DNA of 64,000 bases from Leadbetterella sp964423865. Its GTDB lineage: Bacteria; Bacteroidota; Bacteroidia; Cytophagales; Spirosomataceae. Below are positions 51,941-60,451 of the stretch, piece by piece. The translations under genes and the position numbers were made by a program. A model generated the notes under the pieces. The model searched no databases. It was not told where the DNA came from and worked only from the letters and a program-made list of their open reading frames with translations. Each line of letters starts with the position of its first letter. Positions within the stretch are counted from its first letter, which is position 1. The DNA lies in NCBI GenBank assembly GCA_964423865.1, contig CAYRGN010000002.1, forward strand, positions 62,001 to 126,000. The letters run 5' to 3'.

Positions 51941-53415
51941 TGGAAAAAATTGTAAAAGAAGCCTTTTGGCGGAGTCTGGAGCGAGACACCCGGCGAAATT
52001 TCCTCAAGGGGAGCTTTATGGGGCTGGGCGGACTGGCGTTGGGTTCTCTGTTTTCCTGCGAATCCGGGGGGAAGGCGCCGGCCTTTGACCCGCGGAATCC
52101 CCTGGCAGCCCGACCGCCGCATTTTGCACCCCGGGCGCGGTCGGTCATTTACCTGCACATGGCGGGTGCGCCCTCGCAACTGGAGCTTTTTGATTATAAG
52201 CCGGCCCTGGCGAAACTCGACGGGCAGGATTGTCCGCAATCGTTTTTGGAAGGCAAACGCTTTGCTTTTATCCGGGGCGTGCCCAAGATGTTGGGCCCCC
52301 AGGCTACCTTTCGTCAGCACGGACAGTCGGGAGCGTGGATCAGCAACTATCTTCCCCACCTTAGCGGGGTGGCCGATGAACTCAGTTTCATGAAAGCGGT
52401 AAGTACCGATCAGTTTAATCATGCACCGGCACAGTTAATGATGCAGACGGGCGGTGCCCGGCTGGGAAGGCCCAGCCTGGGATCCTGGGTGACGTATGGG
52501 CTTGGATCGGAAAACAACGATCTGCCGGCGTTTGTGGTACTTACCTCTGGCGGACAGAACCCGGATGCCGGCAAAAGCATTTGGGGCAGCGGCTTTCTTC
52601 CTTCGGTTTATCAGGGTGTGCAGTGCCGGTCAGAAGGTGATCCCGTTTTATTTATAAAGGATCCTGACGGGGTAAGCCGGGATCTTCGGAAGGCTTCGAT
52701 AGAAGCCATCAATGCCATTAACCGGGAGGAGTATACCGAATATGGAGACCCGGAAATTCTTAGTCGGATCAGTCAGTATGAAATGGCTTACCGCATGCAG
52801 ATCACAGCACCGGAGGTCTTCGATATCGGTAATGAGCCCGAATACATCCATAAAATGTACGGCACAGAACCGGGTAAGACCAGCTTTGCCAACAATGCCC
52901 TGCTGGCGCGGAAGTTGGTGGAAAACGGCGTGCGGTTTGTGCAACTGTACGACTGGGGCTGGGATATGCACGGCACCCAGGCCAGCGAAGCAGTGGATAT
53001 CGGGTTGATTGATAAATGCCGCTCTGTTGACCAGGCCATCACGGCTTTGATTCAGGATCTGAAGCAGCGGGGTTTGCTGGACGAAACCCTGATTGTGTGG
53101 GGCGGGGAATTTGGAAGGACCCCGATGGCCGAAAACCGGGAAGGTAAACCCAATGCCTTTAAAGGCCGGGATCACCATGCAGAAGCATTCACCATGTGGA
53201 TGGCCGGTGGCGGCATCATTCCGGGCGTAACGTATGGAGAAACCGATGAGATCGGGTATTCGGCCCTTTCGGGCAAGCTGAACCCCCACGATGTACACGC
53301 TACCGTGCTGCATCAGTTGGGGTTTGACCATGAAAAATTTACGTATGAATTTCAGGGAAGGCCTTTCCGCCTGACCGATGTGGCCGGAAAAGTGGTAAAA
53401 GAGATAACAGGATGA
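51940..53415 (+). CDS. DUF1501 protein
   Basis: 491 residues. Tat-type start: SLERDTRRNFLKGSFMGLGGLALGSLF, then a Cys (FSCES) that could be a lipidation site, so a Tat-exported lipoprotein is possible. DUF1501 core with an alkaline-phosphatase-like fold: RSVIYLHMAGAPSQLELFDYKP, DETLIVWGGEFGRTPMAEN, GRDHHAEAFTMWMAGGGI. Almost always paired with DUF1549/DUF1553, as here; mode of action unknown. Confidence 0.95.
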   Translation: MEKIVKEAFWRSLERDTRRNFLKGSFMGLGGLALGSLFSCESGGKAPAFDPRNPLAARPPHFAPRARSVIYLHMAGAPSQLELFDYKPALAKLDGQDCPQSFLEGKRFAFIRGVPKMLGPQATFRQHGQSGAWISNYLPHLSGVADELSFMKAVSTDQFNHAPAQLMMQTGGARLGRPSLGSWVTYGLGSENNDLPAFVVLTSGGQNPDAGKSIWGSGFLPSVYQGVQCRSEGDPVLFIKDPDGVSRDLRKASIEAINAINREEYTEYGDPEILSRISQYEMAYRMQITAPEVFDIGNEPEYIHKMYGTEPGKTSFANNALLARKLVENGVRFVQLYDWGWDMHGTQASEAVDIGLIDKCRSVDQAITALIQDLKQRGLLDETLIVWGGEFGRTPMAENREGKPNAFKGRDHHAEAFTMWMAGGGIIPGVTYGETDEIGYSALSGKLNPHDVHATVLHQLGFDHEKFTYEFQGRPFRLTDVAGKVVKEITG

Positions 53416-53542
53416 GCTATTAGAAATTAGATGTTAGAAATTAGACAGGTGCTATCAGAGATTAGCCCGACCGGTTTTCTGTAGCCATCTTCTAACATCT
53501 AATAGCTAACATCTAATAATAGCTAACATCTAACAGCTAAAA
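53413..53542. repeat. TTAGAAATTAG/CTAACATCTAA palindromic repeat
   Basis: Plus-strand units GAGCTATTAGAAATTAG and GATGTTAGAAATTAG, a centre with GACCGGTTTTCTGTAGCC, then four reverse-complement units CTAACATCTAATAGCTAAC. The two arms can form a long hairpin in the mRNA between DUF1501 and the TIM-barrel gene. The centre keeps part of the shared CCGGTTTTCTG core. Confidence 0.8.
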
Positions 53543-53550
53543 TTTAAAAT

Positions 53551-54438
53551 ATGAACAGAAGAGAATTTATCGAACGGTCAGCAGGCGGAGCCATGGCGCT
53601 GACCATGAGCGGCCCGGTCATCGCAGGCCCGGAGGCAGAAGTACTGGTTCTGGCGACGAACTGGGGTTTTGAAGGGAATATCCATGCCTTCTGTAAAAAG
53701 GCGAAAGAGGCGGGGTACCACGGAATAGAGGTCTGGTGGCCGGGGGATCCGGCAGAAAGGGTGGCGCTTAGAGAGGCTCTAAAGGCTTTTGATCTGAAGG
53801 TGGGGTTTCTCTGTGGCGGACAGGTCACGGATTTTAATACCCATTTTGAGCAATATCGGAAAGCCGTGGATGAAGCGCTGGAGTGGGAGCCGCTTTATAT
53901 CAACAGCCACTCGGGGAAAGACTTTTATACTTTTGAACAGAACGCCCGCTTTATAGAATTCAGTTTGAAGAAGGGGGGAATCACGGAAATTCTGCACGAA
54001 ACCCACCGCGGACGCATGTGTTATTCCGCACCGGTTACAGCGGCATTTCTAAAGTACTATCCTGACATGAAGCTGACACTGGATATCAGTCACTGGACCA
54101 ATGTACACGAATCGCTGCTCGAAGACCAGCCGGAGAGCGTCAAGCTGGCCCTGGAGCGCACTCGGCATATTCATGCGCGTATAGGCCACCAGGAAGGACC
54201 TCAGGTGAATGATCCGCGGGCGCCGGAATGGGAAAATGCAGTGAAACGGCACCTGGAATGGTGGGATACCGCCGTGAAATATCAATTGGACAGCGGCAAA
54301 AAGCAGATCACCTTCCTGACAGAGTTCGGTCCGCCCACTTACCTGCCCGCGCTGCCGTACACCCGCCAGCCGGTAGCGAACCAATGGGAAGTGAATGTGT
54401 ATATGCTGAATCTCCTGAAAGCCCGGTACCGGAAATGA
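53551..54438 (+). CDS. Exported TIM-barrel (sugar isomerase/epimerase-like) protein
   Basis: 295 residues. Start region RREFIERSAGGAMALTMSG suggests Tat export. Xylose-isomerase-like TIM barrel: VLVLATNWGFEGNIHAFC, YHGIEVWWPGD, GKDFYTFEQNARFIEF, ILHETHRGRMCYSA (metal-binding Glu/His), LTLDISHWTNVHES and HIHARIGHQEG, ending in ITFLTEFGPPTYLP. Members epimerise or isomerise sugars; the substrate is unknown. Overlaps the next gene by four bases (ATGA). Confidence 0.9.
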   Translation: MNRREFIERSAGGAMALTMSGPVIAGPEAEVLVLATNWGFEGNIHAFCKKAKEAGYHGIEVWWPGDPAERVALREALKAFDLKVGFLCGGQVTDFNTHFEQYRKAVDEALEWEPLYINSHSGKDFYTFEQNARFIEFSLKKGGITEILHETHRGRMCYSAPVTAAFLKYYPDMKLTLDISHWTNVHESLLEDQPESVKLALERTRHIHARIGHQEGPQVNDPRAPEWENAVKRHLEWWDTAVKYQLDSGKKQITFLTEFGPPTYLPALPYTRQPVANQWEVNVYMLNLLKARYRK

Positions 54439-55694
54439 TTGGAAAATTTCATCCCCTGCTGGTTCATTTGCCCATCGGTTTCTTTTTTCTGGCCGCTCTT
54501 CTCCGGATTTTAACCGTATTGAAAAAAATTACGGTGTCGGATTCGGTTTTTAAATGGGTACTGCTGAGTACTTTTCTGGTAAGTATATTCAGTATAGGTA
54601 CGGGTTGGCTGCTTTCCGGGTCGGGAGAGTATGACGATACCCTGAGGGTCCGCCATCAGTGGTCGGCCGTGCTTTTCAGTATATTGGTGCTACTGCTTTA
54701 CTTTACCCCCAATCAAAGAGGGATACATGACGTTCTTTGGGGGCTGGCGTTGCTGGTTTTGACGGTTACGGGCCATTACGGCGGAAGCCTCACCCACGGC
54801 GAAGATTTTCTGTGGAAGGCGGAGGTAGAGCCTTTGGTGGTAGAAAATGTACAGGAAGCCCGGGTGTACGAAGAGCTGATCCGGCCGGTGCTGGAAAAGA
54901 AATGTTATTCCTGTCACGGGCCGGGAAAACAAAAAGGAGAGCTGAGGCTGGATTCGCCCGAATTTCTGCTGAAGGGTGGGGGCGACGGACCTGTATTAGA
55001 AGCCTTTCATCCCGGCAGGAGTCTCCTGATGATGCGTATCCTGCTGCCGGAATCAGACGAAGATCACATGCCGCCCAAAGGGAAACCCCAGATTACCGTG
55101 GCCGAACAGCAGCTGTTGGATTGGTGGATCAGTCGGGGGGCAGATTTTCATAAGAGAAGCCGGGAGTTGGAGCAGAATGAAGAGATCCGGGCTTTGTTAC
55201 GGAGTTTTGAAAGTAAGGAAGAAAAGGAAACAGAGTCGCTAATTCCCAAGGATGAGGTAAAGCCGGCTTCTGCGGCAGATCTGGAAGTATTGAAGGATGG
55301 GGGCATCCTGGTGAATCCTGTAGGGCAAAATACCAATTACCTGGAAGTCAACCTCAGGGGGATATCGCCCGAAGGCCCGGTGCTGGAGGCCTTAGGGAAC
55401 CTTGGAGAGCGGGTAGTGCGGCTGAATGCGGCCCGGGTACAAAATGCAAACGATTGGGCTTCGGTGTGCAGTAAGTTGAAAAATCTGCGGGTTTTGCATC
55501 TGCAGCGAAGCTCCTGGAGCGATGCCGAGATGAGACACCTGAAACCCTTATCCCATCTTCAGGTATTGAATCTGAGCTTTACCGTGGTGACCGAAAATGG
55601 ACTCAAAGAGCTTGGGGAGCTGAAGGAATTGCGTAAGCTTTACGTGTACGGTTCCAGTGTGGAAAGTGGAGTAGGAGCGATGAAACCGAAATGA
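54435..55694 (+). CDS. DUF2231 membrane cytochrome with leucine-rich repeats
   Basis: 419 residues; the ATG at 54435 overlaps the preceding stop, far better than an ATG 207 bases upstream that is inside that gene. Residues 5-115 form four membrane helices (FHPLLVHLPIGFFFLAALL, a DUF2231-like start), residues 140-225 a cytochrome-type domain with CYSCH (157-161), then two or three leucine-rich repeats (LRVLHLQRSSWSDAEMRHL, LQVLNLSFTVVTENGLKEL). It may anchor electron transfer to the membrane with a protein-binding module outside. Confidence 0.88.
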   Translation: MIGKFHPLLVHLPIGFFFLAALLRILTVLKKITVSDSVFKWVLLSTFLVSIFSIGTGWLLSGSGEYDDTLRVRHQWSAVLFSILVLLLYFTPNQRGIHDVLWGLALLVLTVTGHYGGSLTHGEDFLWKAEVEPLVVENVQEARVYEELIRPVLEKKCYSCHGPGKQKGELRLDSPEFLLKGGGDGPVLEAFHPGRSLLMMRILLPESDEDHMPPKGKPQITVAEQQLLDWWISRGADFHKRSRELEQNEEIRALLRSFESKEEKETESLIPKDEVKPASAADLEVLKDGGILVNPVGQNTNYLEVNLRGISPEGPVLEALGNLGERVVRLNAARVQNANDWASVCSKLKNLRVLHLQRSSWSDAEMRHLKPLSHLQVLNLSFTVVTENGLKELGELKELRKLYVYGSSVESGVGAMKPK

Positions 55695-55801
55695 CGTCCC
55701 CTTGCGGCTTCAATCGATCAAACTGTAGGTTAAGTATAGCTTTCATATTATGTGCATATTTTATACAAAAATGCGCATATTTTTAAATATTGTCAATATA
55801 T

Positions 55802-57460
55802 TCACTCAAAATACCCCGGTCCTTTTACGAATTTTCCAGGAAATACACCTGTGTGTTCTCCGTCTTTAAGTACCTGTTTCCCGTTGACAAATACCTGTTC
55901 CATGCCTTCGGATAAGTGATGGGGCTTCTCGTAAGTGCTGTTTTCCTTTATTTTTTCCAGATCGAAGACCACCACATCGGCGAAATAGCCCGCTTTCAGA
56001 CGACCCCGGTCTTTGATTTTTAAGCGTTCGCAAGGCATCGCAGTAAGCTTACGGATGGCTTCGGCGAGGGAGATGACTTTTTCATCCCGGACGTACCGGG
56101 CGATGAGGCGGGTGAAGTTTCCGTAGGCCCGGGGGTGTACGTTCGACTCCAGGAAAACGCCCTCCGGCGCTATGGAGCTGGCATCCGAACCGAAAGCCAT
56201 GTAGGGAAGCGCTACCTGTCGCTTTACATTCTCTTCCGACATCATAAAGTACACTACGCCCACCCGGGAGTTGTCCTGAATCACCAGGTCCATGGCCGTT
56301 TCATACCAGGGAGTTCCCCGGATCTCCGACACCTCAGTGAGGGTTTTCCCCATGTATTTTTTGAGCGAATCCTGTTTGAAGCCGATCAGCAATGACTTGT
56401 CAGGCCCCGCGGCGAGGCAAAGGTTCTCCCAGTCTTTCTGGGCCGTTTGCATTTCCTTACCTACTTTTTTTCGTATCGCAGGATCCTGTAGTTTCCGGCG
56501 CCATTCTGCCAGTCCGCCCTCCTGCACCCAGGTGGGCATGGCGGCATCCAGACCCGTGGCGCCGGCGGTGTAGGTATACATATCGGTGGTAATGGTGAGT
56601 CCGGCCCGGTTGGCGCTGTCTATTTTGTGAAGCACGGCATCCAACTTATGCCAGTTGTCTTTTCCTGCCATTTTCAGGTGGTAGATCTCCGCCGGGATCT
56701 GTGCTTCCCGGGCAATGGTGATCAGTTCATTCAGCGACTCATCCATGCGGTTCCCTTCGCTACGCAGGTGGGAGATGTACATGCCTCCATAGGGAACTAC
56801 GGCCTTCGCGAGGGCAATCAGCTCTTCGGTGCGGGCATAGGAACCCGGCGCGTAAATAAGGGACGAACCCAGTCCCATGGCCCCTTCCTGCATGGCTTCT
56901 TTGACCAGGGTTTTCATCCGTTCCAGTTCCTGAGCGGTAGGTTCCCGGTTTTCAAAACCCACCTCGTGTATCCTGATCGTTTCAGCTCCCACAAAGGAAG
57001 CCACGTTGGTTGAAACCCCTTTCTTTTCGAGGTAGTTGAGGTACTCTCCGAGGGTGGTCCAGGCCACCTCGTATTTGATCCGACCCTGGTTTTCTTCGAT
57101 GTATTTTTTCTGGGCTTCGCTGAGAGGGCCCATGGAACTGCCTTCTCCCATAATTTCCAGCGTAACGCCCTGTTTGATTCCGCTGAGTGCACGGCCGTCG
57201 TGAAGGAGACTCTGGTTACTCCAGCTCAGCATATTCACAAACCCCGGCGCTACAATCTTACCCGTGGCATCGATTACGGTTCCGGCTTTTGCGTTTTTCA
57301 GGGCAGGGCCCACGTACACTATTTTGTCGCCCTTAATGCCTACATCGCCGGCATAAGGCTCCTCCCCGGAGCCGTCGTAAATGATTCCGTTTCGAATCAG
57401 GGTATCGTAGGGGCTTTGGCAGGAGATCAGAAAGATGAAAATGACGAAAAGGTAGCGCAT
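55802..57460 (-). CDS. N-acyl-D-amino-acid deacylase family lipoprotein lacking the HxH motif
   Basis: 552 residues with a lipobox (FLISCQSP). An amidohydrolase fold: beta-sandwich ends (LIRNGIIYDGSGEEPYAGDV and the C-terminal GYFADVVVFDLEKI), then the barrel. The usual HxH after PGF is replaced by PGFVNMLSW (72-80), and the Cys of the classical motif reads GEGSSMGPL. Other metal-site regions remain: MYISHLRSEGNR, AEIYHLKMAGK and YMAFGSDASSIAP. This variant subfamily may use one metal or none; D-aminoacylase activity is uncertain. Confidence 0.85.
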   Translation of the reverse strand: MRYLFVIFIFLISCQSPYDTLIRNGIIYDGSGEEPYAGDVGIKGDKIVYVGPALKNAKAGTVIDATGKIVAPGFVNMLSWSNQSLLHDGRALSGIKQGVTLEIMGEGSSMGPLSEAQKKYIEENQGRIKYEVAWTTLGEYLNYLEKKGVSTNVASFVGAETIRIHEVGFENREPTAQELERMKTLVKEAMQEGAMGLGSSLIYAPGSYARTEELIALAKAVVPYGGMYISHLRSEGNRMDESLNELITIAREAQIPAEIYHLKMAGKDNWHKLDAVLHKIDSANRAGLTITTDMYTYTAGATGLDAAMPTWVQEGGLAEWRRKLQDPAIRKKVGKEMQTAQKDWENLCLAAGPDKSLLIGFKQDSLKKYMGKTLTEVSEIRGTPWYETAMDLVIQDNSRVGVVYFMMSEENVKRQVALPYMAFGSDASSIAPEGVFLESNVHPRAYGNFTRLIARYVRDEKVISLAEAIRKLTAMPCERLKIKDRGRLKAGYFADVVVFDLEKIKENSTYEKPHHLSEGMEQVFVNGKQVLKDGEHTGVFPGKFVKGPGYFE

Positions 57461-57536
57461 AGATGAAGGTTGTATTAGAATATAAAAATAGGAAGAAGTT
57501 AGCAGAGTGTATATTTTTTGGGAAAATTTGCAGGGC

Positions 57537-58826
57537 TCATCCTGGGTACTTCCAGCCGTTTCGGTACTGACGACTCAGTAACTGGTTGGCCGCAGGATCA
57601 TTGAAAAATACCTCCTTCGTGCCGTCCCATTCCAGGCTCCTTCCGGCTTTTAGTGCGGCCATGCCCAGCAGGCTCATGTTGGTGGCCCGGTGGCCCTTCA
57701 GAATATCGGCAAAAGGCTGTTTCTTAGCCTTGATGGCTTGCATGAAGTCGGCCCAGACCAGAGCTATGTTTTGGCTGTCGGGTTGGTCGAGTTGCGCCGG
57801 CTGGTGAATAATCTCTTTTTTGTTATCCTTGGGGTAGAAGCTCCATCCGTTTTGCCAGCCCATGTGGAAGGTGCCTTCTGTGCCGTGGAAATAGACGCCC
57901 ACGTTCTCGGTGCGGCTTTGGGGGCGGCCATTCAGGTTGGAATGCTCCCAGATGCAGTTGAAATCTTCAAAATCATACACAATGACCTGGCTTTCGGGAG
58001 CATTGTAATGATCGGTTTTTATTTTGTCGGAAGAGGTAGAGTATATCCGTTTCGGGGCGGTTTCTTCGGTCCACCAGAGAATCTGGTCAAACCAGTGCGG
58101 GCCCCAGTCGCCGGCTTGTCCGTTGGCGAACTCCGTCCGCTGCCGCCAGCCCCGCGGGTGGATGGCGCTGCTATACGGCACCAGGGGCGCGGGGCCGCAC
58201 CATAAATCCCAGTCGAGTCCCTGGGGAACGGTTTCATTTTCCGGTGAATTTCCCGGCCAGAAATTATAGGTTACAAATGCCCGCACTTCTTTGACGATGC
58301 CTGCTTTGCCCGATTTCAGAAATTCCATTCCAGATACATTATGGGGAGAATACCTCCGGTGGAAACCCACCGCACAGGTTTTCCCGGTTTCCTGCACGGC
58401 TTTCACAATGGCCTTGCCTTCGTTAATGGTATGGCCTATGGGTTTTTCCAGGTAGAGGTGGGCGCCGGCCTTCAGGGTGTCAATGGCGATCAGGGCATGC
58501 CAGTGGTCGGGGGTAGCGTTGATCACGATATCGGGTTTTTCTTTCCGGAGCAGCTCGCGGTAATCTTTATAGGTGGCGGGGCGGTCGGAAGTCATTTTTG
58601 CGGCTTCCGACAGGCATTTTTTCAATTGATTCTCGTCGGCGTCACAGAGGGCCACGAGCTGGCATTCGCCGTGGCGAAGGGCCTCTCTCAGGATGTTGGT
58701 TCCCCACCAGCCGCTACCGATCAGGGCCAGGCGGTATTTTGACTGACGGGCGTAGGTAATGAAAGGGTGGGATAGGAGAGTTCCGGTGGCAAGGGATGCC
58801 GTTTTGAGAAAGTCTTTCCTGTTCAT
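57537..58826 (-). CDS. Gfo/Idh/MocA family oxidoreductase (secreted)
   Basis: About 429 residues from the ATG at 58826, which precedes MNRKDFLKTASLATGTLLS, an RK variant of a Tat signal. The Rossmann motif RLALIGSGWWGTNILREA and EKPIGHTINEGKAI mark the family, with the typical GFHRRYSPHN and GDWGPHWFDQILWW substrate-region. Possibly acts on glycans in the periplasm. It is a distinct subgroup from the copy at 6582 and lacks the Cys cluster. Confidence 0.9.
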   Translation of the reverse strand: MNRKDFLKTASLATGTLLSHPFITYARQSKYRLALIGSGWWGTNILREALRHGECQLVALCDADENQLKKCLSEAAKMTSDRPATYKDYRELLRKEKPDIVINATPDHWHALIAIDTLKAGAHLYLEKPIGHTINEGKAIVKAVQETGKTCAVGFHRRYSPHNVSGMEFLKSGKAGIVKEVRAFVTYNFWPGNSPENETVPQGLDWDLWCGPAPLVPYSSAIHPRGWRQRTEFANGQAGDWGPHWFDQILWWTEETAPKRIYSTSSDKIKTDHYNAPESQVIVYDFEDFNCIWEHSNLNGRPQSRTENVGVYFHGTEGTFHMGWQNGWSFYPKDNKKEIIHQPAQLDQPDSQNIALVWADFMQAIKAKKQPFADILKGHRATNMSLLGMAALKAGRSLEWDGTKEVFFNDPAANQLLSRQYRNGWKYPG

Positions 58827-58853
58827 AGCTTTTTTTATAAGGTATGTATGCAA

Positions 58854-59166
58854 GATAGGCAGAAAAATGAATAAATGTAAAGGATTTCCCGAATCGAAAT
58901 TTACAGATACTTAACCTGATTCTTTTTTGGATTCGCAATTCGCGATTTGCAAACTTTGCTTGATAACCTTACTTCATAACCCTTTCAAAAACGCCTGGGG
59001 GTATCCGGAAACTGCCTGGTAAACTGATAATGTGCCGTATCATGATGGGTTACTTCCGATACCAACTGCCGAAAAACAAGGCACTACGAATCAAACGTTT
59101 ACCTTCTTTTTGGTGTTATAAGAGTAGAGATCTAGTCGAATACTGCCTTTATCTAAATCCGGAAAA
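58854..59166. other. Gene-free gap before the NADH dehydrogenase
   Basis: About 310 bases between divergent genes. I see a weak palindromic stretch GCAATTCGCGATTTGC near 58935 but no clear promoter, repeat or small gene. Confidence 0.5.
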
Positions 59167-60444
59167 ATGAATAAGAAAATAATTATTATCGGTGGAGGGT
59201 TCGCCGGTATTAATCTGGCCAAAAAACTGGCTGGATTAAAAAGTGTAGAAGTGGTGCTGGTAGACCGCAACAACTACAATTTTTTCCCACCCCTTATTTA
59301 CCAGGTGGCTTCGGCCTTTATTGAGCCGGCCAATATCAGTTATCCTTTTCGGAAGATGTTCCAGAACAAGGACAATATACGGTTTTTTCAGGCTGACTTT
59401 TTGAGTGTGGATACCCGTGCCCGCGTGATTCAAACAGACCGTGGGGCCATGGCGTACGATTACCTGGTTTTTGCGCACGGTACCCGAACCAATTATTTTG
59501 GAATGACGGCCATCAGCGAGAAAGCCCTTCCTTTGAAAAATATTGAAGACGCGCTGAAGATTCGGAATACCATTCTCCGCCGGATGGAGGAGGCCTCTAA
59601 GGCGCAGAATCCGGAGGAAAGAAAGAAACTGCTGACTTTTGTGATAGCAGGGGGTGGACCTACGGGCGTGGAGTTGGCCGGGATGTTATCGGAAATGAAC
59701 CGGAATATCCGGAAGAAGGATTACCCGGAACTTACCGACGACCCCATGCACATCCACCTGGTAGATGCGGCACCGGTTTTATTGGGGCCCATGAGCGAAA
59801 AATCACAGCAAACTACCCTGGCCTCGCTGCAGAAACTGGGAGTAAATGTGCGCTTAAACTCGGCCGTCAAAGATTATACGGTGGATGTAGTATTTCTTGG
59901 TGACGGAACCCAGATTGTAGCGGGTACGCTGATCTGGGTTTCGGGGGTGACGGCTCAGGAGGTGAAAGGCTTGCCTGCGGAGGTGATCGTGCGCAGTGGC
60001 CGGGTGGCTGTAGATGAATTTAATCGGGTCAAAGGCCTCAACGATGTATTTGCCATTGGCGACATCGCCTACCAGGATACGGATGCGAATTTCCCCAAAG
60101 GTCACCCTCAACTGGCCCAGGTGGCCATACAGCATGCGGTGCTACTGGCTAAAAATTTAGGAAATATTGAAAGCGGTAAGGCGCTGAAACCGTTTGCCTA
60201 TAACGACAAAGGCAGCATGGCCATTATCAGTAAGTACCGTGCGGTAGCCGATCTTCCGTTTGGCTTCTTCAAGGGTATACTGGCCTGGTGGATGTGGCTA
60301 TTGATTCACATTATGCCCATTGCCGGTTTCCGGAATAAACTTAACCTCCTGATCGCCTGGGTTTGGAATTATTTGACCAATGACCCCACGCTGAGGTTGA
60401 TTATTCCGTCGAAGGATAAAGGGTTGGATTCGCTTCCCAAGTAA
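59167..60444 (+). CDS. ndh: Type II NADH:quinone dehydrogenase
   Basis: 425 residues, monotopic flavoprotein of the respiratory chain. FAD-binding IIIGGGFAGINLAKKLAG (residues 5-22), NAD-binding VIAGGGPTGVELAGMLSEM (about 157-175), an AIGDIAYQDTD C-terminal FAD motif, and a hydrophobic, Trp-rich C-terminal stretch (GILAWWMWLLIHIMPIAGF) typical of membrane association. Non-proton-pumping NADH oxidation is expected. The convergent dxs lies seven bases past the stop. Confidence 0.93.
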   Translation: MNKKIIIIGGGFAGINLAKKLAGLKSVEVVLVDRNNYNFFPPLIYQVASAFIEPANISYPFRKMFQNKDNIRFFQADFLSVDTRARVIQTDRGAMAYDYLVFAHGTRTNYFGMTAISEKALPLKNIEDALKIRNTILRRMEEASKAQNPEERKKLLTFVIAGGGPTGVELAGMLSEMNRNIRKKDYPELTDDPMHIHLVDAAPVLLGPMSEKSQQTTLASLQKLGVNVRLNSAVKDYTVDVVFLGDGTQIVAGTLIWVSGVTAQEVKGLPAEVIVRSGRVAVDEFNRVKGLNDVFAIGDIAYQDTDANFPKGHPQLAQVAIQHAVLLAKNLGNIESGKALKPFAYNDKGSMAIISKYRAVADLPFGFFKGILAWWMWLLIHIMPIAGFRNKLNLLIAWVWNYLTNDPTLRLIIPSKDKGLDSLPK

Positions 60445-60451
60445 ATTATTT

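Noticed and set aside
55751..55783. TGTGCATATTTT and TGCGCATATTTT direct repeats, 21 bases apart
   Set aside because: They lie between convergent genes, so a regulator site is unlikely; AT-rich similarity can arise by chance.
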